Positions 1 through 8,040 of a stretch of DNA of 64,000 nt are shown here, in pieces; positions within the stretch are counted from its first letter, which is position 1; every line of letters starts with the position of its first letter. The DNA lies in assembly GCF_963669205.1 (NCBI RefSeq), contig NZ_OY769915.1, positions 2,826,001 to 2,890,000 of the forward strand, given 5' to 3'. The translations under genes were made by a program, and so were the position numbers. The notes under the pieces were generated by a model. It made no database searches, was not told the DNA's origin, and saw nothing but the letters and a program-made list of their open reading frames with translations. The stretch is from an uncultured Roseibium sp. GTDB lineage: Bacteria > Pseudomonadota > Alphaproteobacteria > Rhizobiales > Stappiaceae.

Positions 1-222
1 CTGGTGCTCACGCGCGCAGGTGACGTCTGGTTCGAGGGCGCGGTCCTCGATGAGGCAGGAGTGAACGATTTCCTGGAAGGCCTTGGCGGGGGCATCGACA
101 CCTTGTCGGTTCAGGTCGACCGGCATGCACAAATGAAAGACGTTGCACGTCTTGCCGGGACGCTTCGCACCGCCGGAATAGCAAGGCTGAGTTTCGTCAC
201 GATCGAGGCGGAAGATCCGTGA
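1..222 (+). CDS. ExbD/TolR-type proton-channel subunit, 3' part only
   Basis: The reading frame is open at the first base, so only the last 73 codons are present. The residues match the periplasmic C-terminal half of ExbD/TolR: a short beta-rich segment, an Asp in the pattern VQVDRHAQ, then a helix and the ending AGIARLSFVTIEAEDP. This half normally follows a single N-terminal membrane helix that carries the proton-relay Asp, which lies outside the window. Its stop overlaps the GTG start of the TonB-like gene (GTGA), so the two are translationally coupled. A second ExbD gene lies at 3909. Identification rests on the fold pattern and the context. Confidence 0.75.
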   Translation: MVLTRAGDVWFEGAVLDEAGVNDFLEGLGGGIDTLSVQVDRHAQMKDVARLAGTLRTAGIARLSFVTIEAEDP

Positions 223-2105
223 CGGCTGCCGTCTACAATCTTGCCGGTGAAGCGCGCATCCCGGCCTATGTCTGGACGGCCGTTCTCGGCGTTTCCGTCG
301 CCGCGCATGTCGCGCTTCTTGTCTACGGGATTTCGCTGACGTTCAACGAGGATGCGCAGGACCCGGACATCACACAGACGGAAATCGTCATCGAAAGCGA
401 CGAACTGGTTTTCGAGACCGCAGAAGAGGTCCAGTCCGTGGTTGCTGAGGCCGCACAGCCCGATGCGGTCGCGCCGCAAGCTGCCGGCCAGACCGCTCTT
501 CAACCTGTTTTACCCGAGGACATCCAACAGGCGCTGACACCGTCCGTCTCCGAACTGCAACCGGCCCAGATTGAGGCCGTCCGTCCTGTTGAAAGTGAAA
601 CAGCAGTTTCCAGCGCGGTATCGCCGAGCGTTCAGGATTCAGTCGAGGCCGGGACAGCGCCGATTACACCAACGGAACAGGTTGCACCGGACAGGGTGGA
701 AACGGTGGTGCAGCCGGCCGCAGAAGTTGCAGCTACGGCACCAGTTCAGCCGATCATCTCCGCCCGGCCGGAGACGGCGGTGCAGGTCGAACAAAACAGT
801 TTGAGCATCGCTCCTCCCGACGCAACAGTGGTGACCGGTATTGCCTCTGATGTTGTTATCGTCGAAGCCGTTCCTGAAGATGTTCCGTCAGGTGCGAGCC
901 AGCCTGAAACCATCGTCGCCGTTCCAAGCGTCGTTCCGGCCCAGACCGGCAGTGAAGTTGCCGTTGTAACGAGCGTCCAGCCGACCACCCAGGTCGAGCC
1001 GCAAACTGTCGATAGCGCGGTCCGGCCGCCGGCTTTGAGTGTTGCACCACCGGTCGAGGCGGTGACGGCGGCAACACGTCCGGCCCCGGTTACGCCCACG
1101 ACGAGTTCGGCGCCTGTGAGCGCTGTTACGCCGAATACAGGTGCTGTGCAGGCGATCACGTCGACGGAGGTTGTTCAAGACGTGGCCGTCGCAGCGAGCC
1201 CGCCGGTGAGCCGGGTCGAGAGCGAGACGGTCCCGGCGGCGAGTGCCAGCCCAGTGCAAGTGACACCCGGCAACGTGCAGGCAGTTGCACCGGCCGAAGA
1301 GCAGATTGCCGCGGTCCAGCCTTCGGAGATCATTTCACCTTCCGTGCTTCCGAGCGACCCGGAAACCTCCAGCGTGCCAACAGCGCCCACCGTCGCAGAC
1401 CCCGAGCCAAGCGTGCCGCCGGACGACGTGCCGACGATCGACCCTCTCGCGGAGGTAACTGCGTATGTGTCCGACTATGATATTGGCAGCTGTGCGCATA
1501 TCACCGTCCTGGCGGCCGGAACAGACACGGCTGAGATCCTTGCATTTGGGGTCGGTATTCCCCGTTTCTTGGAGTTCTACAGCAAGTTTCAGGGAACGCA
1601 GGGCTACGATCCGGACATGCAGGTGCGTCCGATTTCCAACGGACAGTGCGCTGTGCTCGATACGCTTGAAACCTCAAAGGGCATCGAAGCGCCCGGCCTA
1701 GTTCAACTGGCGAGTACAGACATCAGAAGCGGATCTCAATTGAGGGGCGTGATCCAGCGCGATTTGCCGATCGGACGTATTGCGCAGGCGGAAGCTGCCG
1801 GGCTGGAGTTGAACGGGAAGGGGCCTCCGGAACTCTACCTCATTGACAGGAACGGACAGATACACGATGCCCGAAAGTATGTTCGCCCGGAAAACAGCAC
1901 GGACAGAATTGGAGGATGGCGCTTCAGTTTTCCGGTCTCCTTTCCAGGCAACGAAGAGAATGAATACAGCCTGATCCTGACCATCTGGAACAGACCCAAG
2001 GAAAACCAGCCCGCTCCGTTCACAAGGCGAGCTGCGGGGCGCATCGCCAGCGTTCTTGAGAAGCCGGGGGTCTATTCGATCGAGGCCTTCAAGGTGTCAC
2101 GATGA
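219..2105 (+). CDS. TonB-like envelope protein with long V/P/A-rich spacer and non-TonB C-terminus
   Basis: This protein of 628 residues starts at a GTG that overlaps the exbD stop. Residues about 18-38 form one membrane helix. Residues about 45-410 are a low-complexity stretch rich in Val, Pro, Ala, Glu and Gln, as in TonB/TolA proteins that span the periplasm. The C-terminal domain (about 415-628) has two Cys and ends in a beta-rich segment; I do not see a TonB C-terminal motif in it. From memory it resembles the C-terminal domain of some alphaproteobacterial Ser/Thr kinases, which I could not check. Its place between exbD and exbB suggests the transducing partner of an ExbBD motor. Its last 9 bases overlap the 3' end of exbB on the other strand. 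Confidence 0.65.
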   Translation: MTAAVYNLAGEARIPAYVWTAVLGVSVAAHVALLVYGISLTFNEDAQDPDITQTEIVIESDELVFETAEEVQSVVAEAAQPDAVAPQAAGQTALQPVLPEDIQQALTPSVSELQPAQIEAVRPVESETAVSSAVSPSVQDSVEAGTAPITPTEQVAPDRVETVVQPAAEVAATAPVQPIISARPETAVQVEQNSLSIAPPDATVVTGIASDVVIVEAVPEDVPSGASQPETIVAVPSVVPAQTGSEVAVVTSVQPTTQVEPQTVDSAVRPPALSVAPPVEAVTAATRPAPVTPTTSSAPVSAVTPNTGAVQAITSTEVVQDVAVAASPPVSRVESETVPAASASPVQVTPGNVQAVAPAEEQIAAVQPSEIISPSVLPSDPETSSVPTAPTVADPEPSVPPDDVPTIDPLAEVTAYVSDYDIGSCAHITVLAAGTDTAEILAFGVGIPRFLEFYSKFQGTQGYDPDMQVRPISNGQCAVLDTLETSKGIEAPGLVQLASTDIRSGSQLRGVIQRDLPIGRIAQAEAAGLELNGKGPPELYLIDRNGQIHDARKYVRPENSTDRIGGWRFSFPVSFPGNEENEYSLILTIWNRPKENQPAPFTRRAAGRIASVLEKPGVYSIEAFKVSR

Positions 2106-2768
2106 CGGTTGCTGCGCACCTGTGCCGGCGGTAAAGACACCCGTCAGCAGCACTTCAAGTGCTGCCCGCTCTTTTTCAAGACGCGTTTCAAACCAGGTCA
2201 CGGCAACGGAGACCGGTATTGCCACGGCGAGGCCACAGGCGGTCGTGAGCAGCGCGACCCAGATGCCGCCTGCCAGTGTGCCCGGGTTTGCCGCAGAACC
2301 GGCTTCCTGAAGCGTCTGAAAGGTTTCAATCATCCCCAGAACGGTTCCGAACAGGCCGAGCAGTGGCGCGATCTGGGTGACCAGATCGAGCGCCTTCAGC
2401 CAGCTTGCCAGTCCGAACAACCGGTCGGCCGCACGCGCGGAAATCTCTTCTCGCAGTCGTTCTTCGCGGATGTCGCGTTCCTGTGATCCGAGCGCCTGGT
2501 TTTCCAGCATCTGGATCGCATCCATCGCGCTGCGTATGAGCCCGGCGGAGAGGGACCGGTCCTTGAGCAGAACCTGCGTCGCCTTGGTCCGGTCTCCGGT
2601 CCGCCACATGGTGACGGCCTGCCGCACCAGAGTGTGACGGCCAACCCGTGCGTTCGAGAACTGGAACGCTTTTGCAAGGATGACCGCGAGCGCCAGGATC
2701 GAAATCCCGAGCAGCACCAGAACGACCGGCCCGCCCAGTTCCAGGAGAGAAGACGAGGTCTCAGACAT
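2097..2768 (-). CDS. ExbB/TolQ/MotA-family proton channel protein
   Basis: This protein of 223 residues has the ExbB layout: a first membrane helix at about 10-33, a long cytoplasmic segment, then two helices at about 135-160 and 168-192. The conserved stretch IAPLLGLFGTVLGMIETFQ is present, followed by GGIWVALLTTACGLAVAIP, the hallmark of the MotA/TolQ/ExbB family. It would form the stator that uses proton flow to move the TonB-like partner. It is the last gene of a minus-strand run after two secreted proteins and converges on the TonB-like gene, so its ExbD partners are transcribed from the opposite strand. Confidence 0.9.
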   Translation of the reverse strand: MSETSSSLLELGGPVVLVLLGISILALAVILAKAFQFSNARVGRHTLVRQAVTMWRTGDRTKATQVLLKDRSLSAGLIRSAMDAIQMLENQALGSQERDIREERLREEISARAADRLFGLASWLKALDLVTQIAPLLGLFGTVLGMIETFQTLQEAGSAANPGTLAGGIWVALLTTACGLAVAIPVSVAVTWFETRLEKERAALEVLLTGVFTAGTGAQQPSS

Positions 2769-2803
2769 TCAGATCCGGCTCCATTCGGTCTCGGGTGACA
2801 CGG

Positions 2804-3235
2804 TCAGTCGCCGAACTGGATCGCTGTCCGGTTTCCAAGGTCCAGCAAATCGGGGCAAAAGACGTCCGTGACACTCGCCGGAACGCAGTTCAACACGTCG
2901 TTAATGTGAAGCCTGGACAGGCTGTCGCATGCCTTTCCGGCAAGGTCGAACTGGAGAACCTTGGTTTTACCGGCCGAAATTCGCGAGAATTCAAGCCGCA
3001 GAAACTGATCGACAAGACCATCCGTGTTGAAGGCAACAATTTCCAGGCCGAGCTGATTCATCGGGCGTTCCAGACCGTTGGTCGCGATAATCGACAAGCG
3101 GCAGCCGCCGTCCTGGGTTGGCTGGACGTGGTTCAGTTCCAGACTGATCTTGCCGGTCGGCGCCTGTGCCAGGCCTGGTGCAACCGAGGCGATTGTCATA
3201 AAACAAATTGCGATGAAATGCGTCAAAAACCGCAT
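2804..3235 (-). CDS. small secreted protein of unknown function
   Basis: This protein of 143 residues begins with a clear signal peptide (MRFLTHFIAICFMTIASVAPGLA) and should be exported. The mature part is beta-rich and contains four cysteines, which could form disulfides in the periplasm. I do not recognise a named family. It lies 35 bases upstream of exbB on the same strand and 69 bases downstream of the DUF1036 gene, so the three probably form one transcript and may serve the same envelope machine. Confidence 0.7.
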   Translation of the reverse strand: MRFLTHFIAICFMTIASVAPGLAQAPTGKISLELNHVQPTQDGGCRLSIIATNGLERPMNQLGLEIVAFNTDGLVDQFLRLEFSRISAGKTKVLQFDLAGKACDSLSRLHINDVLNCVPASVTDVFCPDLLDLGNRTAIQFGD

Positions 3236-3304
3236 GTAATTCCCCCGAAAACATCACGCTGAAACGATAACAAAATCAGCACTCAACGCCATCTGACACA
3301 AAAA

Positions 3305-3784
3305 TCAGTCATATGACAACAAAACAGTCCAGTCTTCAGCGCCTTCCGTCTCGATCTTGAAAAAATCCGCCTCGATCAGGCCTCTTTGCCAGCATTGGTC
3401 GCCGTCGAACAGAACGAATTTTTCCTGCCGGATGCACAGCGTCACGTCACCGCCGAGCCGGCCTTCGCCGAAACCGTCCGAAACATGCAGATAATAGTTT
3501 TCTGCCTTCAGCGGTTCCTGGAGCACCTGGCTGCAGGCATTCGCGGTTATGGTCCACCATCCCTCGGTGCGCAAACCCTCCTCGGTGTCGTATCCGATGG
3601 CAACGTTCACCAGATCAACGGACCCGTTGCAAACACGCAGCCCGGCTTGGGCGTCCTGAGAAGCCATGAACAACAGCACCGACGCAACGCACAAGAAGGC
3701 TGCGGCCCGGTTAAAGTGCCGTGCGCATGGGATTCGATACGCGGCATGCTTGGCTCTCGCCATGAGGAAGAACTCTCTGATCAT
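3305..3784 (-). CDS. DUF1036 secreted protein
   Basis: A signal peptide ends at about residue 47 (ASQDAQA), followed by a domain of about 110 residues with the DUF1036 pattern: LRVCNGS near the start, a GWWTITANAC motif, YYLHVSDG and a late CW pair. The family is periplasmic and functionally uncharacterised; it recurs in alphaproteobacteria, and I recall it beside ExbB/ExbD genes. A second in-frame ATG at 3763 would give a shorter n-region, and neither start has a strong ribosome site. It is the first gene of a minus-strand run ending in exbB and diverges from exbD at 3909. Confidence 0.75.
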   Translation of the reverse strand: MIREFFLMARAKHAAYRIPCARHFNRAAAFLCVASVLLFMASQDAQAGLRVCNGSVDLVNVAIGYDTEEGLRTEGWWTITANACSQVLQEPLKAENYYLHVSDGFGEGRLGGDVTLCIRQEKFVLFDGDQCWQRGLIEADFFKIETEGAEDWTVLLSYD

Positions 3785-3908
3785 CGAATGCTTACGCTAA
3801 GACGGAGCGCCGCGCGGGTCAATTTGACCTTTCGCTGCCGTTTGACGCGGACTTATGGAATATGACAAGGTCGGCACCGCTCAAGCCTTCTGATTGAAGA
3901 CGGAACAC

Positions 3909-4334
3909 ATGATCCTGATCCATCCACCGATTGGAAAACGCAGGCGGATACCGCTGACACCGCTCATTGATGTGATCTTCATTCTCGTGATGTTCTTCCT
4001 GTTGTCGTCGACATTCGGCATCTGGCGGCCGCTGGATGTGGCTCTCGGTAGCGGAGAGGCGACGGGCGTTTCTGATACCTCCACCGTGAAAGGTATTCCT
4101 GCCGTCCTTATCAATTTCCGGGCGGGGCCGGGGAACGCGCAACCGCGCCTGGTCGTGAACGGCAAGAATGTACCATTGACCAAGTTGGCCGGGGAACTGG
4201 ATCGCCTGGCGGAGGCGGGTGCGGCAACTGCCGTGCTCATCCCGGATGCGACGATCGATTTTCAGCAGGTGGTCAAGGTGCTGGATGTGGCGAAAACCTC
4301 GCAACTCAAGCGCGTCAGTCTCAAACTGGACTGA
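3909..4334 (+). CDS. ExbD/TolR biopolymer transport protein
   Basis: This protein of 141 residues shows the full ExbD pattern: a basic N-terminus, then PLTPLIDVIFILVMFFLLSS, a single membrane helix whose Asp (LIDV) is the family's proton-relay residue, then a periplasmic domain ending in a helix and strand. The ATG at 3909 is preferred to an upstream in-frame TTG at 3894 because the helix then sits about as far from the N-terminus as in ExbD relatives. It is divergent from the DUF1036 gene and is followed by the hairpin at 4344-4369. Together with the partial exbD at the left edge it gives the locus two ExbD subunits. Confidence 0.88.
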   Translation: MILIHPPIGKRRRIPLTPLIDVIFILVMFFLLSSTFGIWRPLDVALGSGEATGVSDTSTVKGIPAVLINFRAGPGNAQPRLVVNGKNVPLTKLAGELDRLAEAGAATAVLIPDATIDFQQVVKVLDVAKTSQLKRVSLKLD

Positions 4335-4343
4335 CCGCAAAAA

Positions 4344-4369
4344 AAAGCCCGGCCAAATTGCCGGGCTTT
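4344..4369. terminator. bidirectional rho-independent terminator
   Basis: A 10-bp perfect stem (AAAGCCCGGC / GCCGGGCTTT) with a 6-base loop lies between two convergent genes. On the minus strand the stem is followed by a run of T from the A tract at 4339-4346, ideal for the caspase gene. On the plus strand the T tract is shorter and serves exbD. Confidence 0.85.
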
Positions 4370-4389
4370 CCTGTTTCTGTGCCGCTCAT

Positions 4390-5970
4390 CTATCGGCCTA
4401 TCGCACCACCGATGATGCCGCCGACAACGCCGCCGATGAACGCGGCACCTGCCGGGTTCACGCCTCCGCCGGTGTTCCGCCGCTGCGTGTTGGTCGCACG
4501 CTGGGGCTGGGTCGTGTTGTTCCGGCGGGTCGTAGTGCTGCGCGAGGCGGAAGCAGCCTGCTGCTTGCGCTTGATTTCAGCGATATAGGCCGAGTACTGC
4601 GTCGCTGTCTGATTGGTCAGCAGCAGCTGCTGAGAGGCGGTGAAGAAGCCGGTCGGAACCAGGCCATTCGCCGTCTGCCAGGCTGTGATGCCGGCCCGCG
4701 TCTTGGGTCCGAAGGCACCGTCGGGACGCCCGACATTGTGCCCGGTAAGGTTCAGGCGTGTCTGGATTTCCCGCCGTGCGGTCCGGTTCCAGCCAAGTGA
4801 GGCTTCGGTTTCCGCAGTGCCGGGAACGGCTGTCTGCGGGTTCGGTAGGGAAGTGACCGCTGCACCCGGTGCCGCCCCCTGCGCAGCGTTCGCCGGAGCC
4901 GTTGCGGCCGGGTTGACCGCGGCAACCTGGGCGCCGCCTTGCAGACGCTTGATCGAGTTGCGGGCAAAGTCGGCGAAGGTGCCTTTAGGATATGCCGACA
5001 GGTAGGATTCGTAGTCGGCAACCGTATCGCTTGATTTCGCGGCTTCCCAGATCAGCTTCTCGCGCTCCCAGTCGAGATTCGGCTGGGGAGTGGCAGCAGC
5101 TGCTGTCGCAGCGTTGTTCACGGCCTGGTTGGGCACGGGCGACGTCGTCGCTGTGCTTCCAAGAGAGGCGACTTCGGTTCCCGCCGCTGCCGGTGCAGCC
5201 TGCTTGTTAAGGAAAACTTCGCCGATCAGCGATGCATTGACCCAGGGACGCTGGCGCTTTTCGGTGGCGTCGTAGACATCGCCGGTAACGCGCGTCATCA
5301 CGGTCTGGATGGATGCGTTCGGCGTGTCGATGTGACGGATGAGAGCGGACGTGAACGGAGAGTTCTGTCCCTCGCCATCCAGTGCGACGTCGCCGGGGCT
5401 CGTCGCGAACGCAATCACGGAGCCTTCGCCACCGGTTTCCTCGACCTTGATTTCCGCAAGGCCCGCACCGAGGCTTCCGGACCGGCTCGGTCCCATGCGG
5501 CGTGCGAGTGTACGTGCCAGCGGATTGTCGCGGCATGCGTCGAGAAACACCATCTGCACCTTAACGTCCTTGGACATCTGGCGCATGATGAAGTCGACGG
5601 AGATGGTCTCGAAATCGAGCGACGTCTCGTCTTCGATTCTGGCATCGATCGGGACTAGCAGGTTCTGGCCGCCGACCTGCATGCCGTGGCCCGCGTAAAA
5701 CAGCAGGGCGATTTCGGCACCGTAGGCCTTCTTCGCGAAATCCAAGACGGAACGACGCATGTCATTGTAGGTCTGGTCCTGGCCGGCAACGACTTCAAAA
5801 CCGAGGCTGCGCAGCTTTGCAGCCATTTTTTCCGCGTCGTTCGATGGGTTGGGTAGTGGAATCGTGTGTTCGTAGGCGCCGTTGCCGATGACGAGCGCAA
5901 CGCGCTTTGCCAGGGCTGGTATCGTCCCTGCCAACAATATTGCCAGCACGGCGATCATTCGTGTGAACAT
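4390..5970 (-). CDS. caspase-family (C14) protein with peptidoglycan-binding domain
   Basis: This protein of 526 residues has a signal peptide (1-21) and then a caspase p20-like domain. The catalytic dyad is visible as His95 in FYAGHGMQ and Cys146 in FLDACRDNP. An Ala/Pro-rich linker follows, then a peptidoglycan-binding-like repeat at about 400-450 (RREIQTRLNLTGHNVGRPDG...FGPKTRAGITAWQ) and a C-terminal glycine-zipper helix (GGVVGGIIGGAIGR). The architecture suggests a periplasmic protease or protease-like sensor held at the cell wall or membrane. The ATG is preceded by an AGGA-type ribosome site. Neighbouring ExbBD and DUF1036 genes suggest a shared envelope function, which is inference. 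Confidence 0.88.
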   Translation of the reverse strand: MFTRMIAVLAILLAGTIPALAKRVALVIGNGAYEHTIPLPNPSNDAEKMAAKLRSLGFEVVAGQDQTYNDMRRSVLDFAKKAYGAEIALLFYAGHGMQVGGQNLLVPIDARIEDETSLDFETISVDFIMRQMSKDVKVQMVFLDACRDNPLARTLARRMGPSRSGSLGAGLAEIKVEETGGEGSVIAFATSPGDVALDGEGQNSPFTSALIRHIDTPNASIQTVMTRVTGDVYDATEKRQRPWVNASLIGEVFLNKQAAPAAAGTEVASLGSTATTSPVPNQAVNNAATAAAATPQPNLDWEREKLIWEAAKSSDTVADYESYLSAYPKGTFADFARNSIKRLQGGAQVAAVNPAATAPANAAQGAAPGAAVTSLPNPQTAVPGTAETEASLGWNRTARREIQTRLNLTGHNVGRPDGAFGPKTRAGITAWQTANGLVPTGFFTASQQLLLTNQTATQYSAYIAEIKRKQQAASASRSTTTRRNNTTQPQRATNTQRRNTGGGVNPAGAAFIGGVVGGIIGGAIGR

Positions 5971-6441
5971 GTCCTGTCCTCTCGTAAGATCAATATTGCC
6001 CGTCGGTTTGTCCGATCTTTATTTGAGGCGAGTGTCCTCTTCTTCTTTAACCTACCTCTGCGGCATTAATCGATGTGTAATACGTGTCACAAGTATGCGT
6101 TTTGGTGAAATTGCCCTTAAAAAATACCCACCTGCCCGAGTGCGAAGGTTTCAAGAACGCGTCAGTTTCGGCGCAAATCATAGCCAAACTTTGTAGGCGA
6201 TTCCACCGTTCTCACAGAAGCTTCAACGTTTTTTGCATCAAATTTTCGTCGTCGTCAGACGAAAAGTGCCGTCAGTTGACGCGAGAGAAGGAACCGGTGC
6301 CGGGGCGCGTGCGGATATTGCTGCCTGCGTACACAATATCCGTGACAAAGATCACGCATGTTCCGTAGCGGATCCTGCTATGATTTGCTTAGTCGGGTGG
6401 CAATGCCGAATTGCCGCGGTTCAGCTCACGTAGGAGCGGTT
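5971..6441. other. intergenic region, no gene recognised
   Basis: This stretch of 471 bases separates the divergent caspase gene and the gene at 6442. Overlapping short frames show no family resemblance or ribosome sites. It should hold promoters for both flanking genes, but I cannot point to a convincing -35/-10 pair. Confidence 0.5.
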
Positions 6442-7296
6442 ATGATGGCCGGTCGTTCTGATATCCTTTCTCACATGAAAGCTCCGCACCTTGGTGTCTT
6501 CAAGACTGCGGCGAAGCTCTACAATGTCGCTATCCTGGTGAGGCGCACGAATACCGCATCGCTGCAGCATATCGGAGAACCCTACGCGGTGCCGAAGCGG
6601 CTGGATTGCAAGGCAAAGACGGCCGATTTCAATGTTGCACCCACGGGAGCGCGTCTGGCCGAAGCGAAAAGGGGTGTGATTGCGGGCCTCGTGGTCGATC
6701 CGGCCCTGTTCGGCGCAGACGCCTACGCGGACGGCAAATATGCAAAGGCTCTCGCAGCGTGGCGCTCATTTGCGGGCCAGTTGCATGCTGAAATGTCCAC
6801 TTATGAAAAACAGAAGAGCTTTACCTACATTCCCGCGGGCGGCCTCTACTTCGTCGAGCGCAATCCGGAGGATCCGTACTATGGCTGTGTGAAGTTCACG
6901 TCAGGATCACTGATCACGGCGGGCAAGTGCATCCACGGAGATTTTGATCTCTACGGCATCGTCGACATGGATGCCCCGGATCGGATCGTCAGGGTCAAGG
7001 AAAAAAGGCTCGGACAGACGCATGCACGGTCGCCGAAATTCGTGGATGTCCAGAACTTCGTGAACAGCCGTATCGGCGTCAACATGATCCTGCACGGATC
7101 GCAGGAAACCTACGCCTCGGGTCACGAGGACGACGATCTTGATGTCTTTTTTCCAGATGGCAGGATCGAATATGCCGGTCCGTCCGCGAGCGACCTGGCC
7201 GCATTTTACCGGCGTCATTTTCCGGGCAGAACGTTTTTCGGCAACGACGACCCGGCCCAGGCGATCGAAGGCCGCTACGTTTCGCCCACGCGATGA
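6442..7296 (+). CDS. unrecognised protein with a GDFDLYGI motif
   Basis: This protein of 284 residues has no signal peptide or membrane helix. The ATG at 6442 is chosen because AGGAG lies five bases upstream; an in-frame ATG at 6358 has none. The central part contains YIPAGGLYFVERN, DPYYGCVKF and HGDFDLYGIVD, and near the C-terminus NMILHGSQE and FFPDGR. The paired Asp in GDFDLYGI recalls metal-binding pairs in nucleotidyl-cyclase toxins of the edema factor/ExoY type, but the lysine motif of that family is not evident, so I leave the function open. It stands alone between the caspase gene and tRNA-Glu. Confidence 0.6.
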   Translation: MMAGRSDILSHMKAPHLGVFKTAAKLYNVAILVRRTNTASLQHIGEPYAVPKRLDCKAKTADFNVAPTGARLAEAKRGVIAGLVVDPALFGADAYADGKYAKALAAWRSFAGQLHAEMSTYEKQKSFTYIPAGGLYFVERNPEDPYYGCVKFTSGSLITAGKCIHGDFDLYGIVDMDAPDRIVRVKEKRLGQTHARSPKFVDVQNFVNSRIGVNMILHGSQETYASGHEDDDLDVFFPDGRIEYAGPSASDLAAFYRRHFPGRTFFGNDDPAQAIEGRYVSPTR

Positions 7297-7345
7297 CGTT
7301 GCTGCGAAAGCTTTTGGTACCCGACCAGGAATTTCTGAGGGAAAA

Positions 7346-7421
7346 TGGCACGCCCAACGGGACTCGAACCCGTGTTTCCGCCGTGAAAGGGCGGCGTCCT
7401 AGACCGCTAGACGATGGGCGC
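7346..7421 (-). tRNA. tRNA-Glu (anticodon TTC)
   Basis: The minus strand reads GCGCCCA...TGGGCGT as the 7-bp acceptor stem (one G-T pair). The anticodon stem is CCGCC/GGCGG around loop CTTTCAC with anticodon TTC, the T arm is GTTCGAGTC, and the CCA end is encoded. All arms of a 76-base tRNA are present. Confidence 0.97.
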
Positions 7422-7546
7422 GCGGTCGACGCGGCTGCGTCGTGGGGAGGCTTATAGGCGGGAATGGACTTGCCTGCAAGAGCCTTTGCGACAATTTTTT
7501 GCAGGTCCGGTTTTCCGGACCCGCGCATGTTGAAAACCGGACGGAA

Positions 7547-7987
7547 TCACCACTCGCCGGTGTTCGGCATGGACGCCCAGGGCTCTTTGATTTCAAGGGC
7601 TTCGCCCTTCTGAAGCAATTCAAAGGAAATGTTGTCCGGCGAACGAACGAATGCCATGTGGCCGTCGCGCGGCGGACGGTTGATCGTCACGCCTTTTTTC
7701 TGCAGGTCTTCGCAAAACGCGTAGATGTCGTCGACCTCGAAAGCAAGGTGCCCGAAATTGCGGCCGCCGCCGTATTCTTCCGGATCCCAGTTGTAGGTCA
7801 GTTCGAGAAGCGGAGCCTTGTTCGCCTTTGCCGCCTCGATATCGTCCCCGCCGGCAAGGAAGATCAGCGTAAAGCGGCCTTTTTCGCTTTCGTGACGGCG
7901 GATCTCCGTCATGCCCATCTTGTTGCAATAAAAGTCCAGGGACTCTTCAATGTCGGTTACACGAACCATCGTGTGCAGATAACGCAT
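7547..7987 (-). CDS. gloA: lactoylglutathione lyase (glyoxalase I)
   Basis: This protein of 146 residues is a complete glyoxalase I. It isomerises the methylglyoxal-glutathione adduct to S-lactoylglutathione in the cytosol. The metal ligands of the E. coli enzyme have counterparts here: His5 in YLHTMVRV, Glu in LLELTYNWD, His in FGHLAFEVDD and Glu in ISFELLQKG. The length is usual for the family. It is divergent from the sirtuin gene. Confidence 0.95.
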   Translation of the reverse strand: MRYLHTMVRVTDIEESLDFYCNKMGMTEIRRHESEKGRFTLIFLAGGDDIEAAKANKAPLLELTYNWDPEEYGGGRNFGHLAFEVDDIYAFCEDLQKKGVTINRPPRDGHMAFVRSPDNISFELLQKGEALEIKEPWASMPNTGEW

Positions 7988-8040
7988 AGCTTGTCCTTTT
8001 CCTCAATCGAGGGATCTATCCAGAGGTGCCCGACCGGCTC

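Noticed and set aside
219..2105. naming the gene tonB or tolA
   Set aside because: The spacer and membrane helix fit, but the C-terminal domain does not show the TonB or TolA fold pattern.
6358..6441. upstream start at 6358 for the gene at 6442
   Set aside because: The in-frame extension lacks a ribosome site, whereas AGGAG precedes 6442 at normal spacing.
7504..7521. hairpin GGTCCGG/CCGGACC near gloA as a terminator
   Set aside because: No T run follows on either strand, so it is not supported as a terminator.
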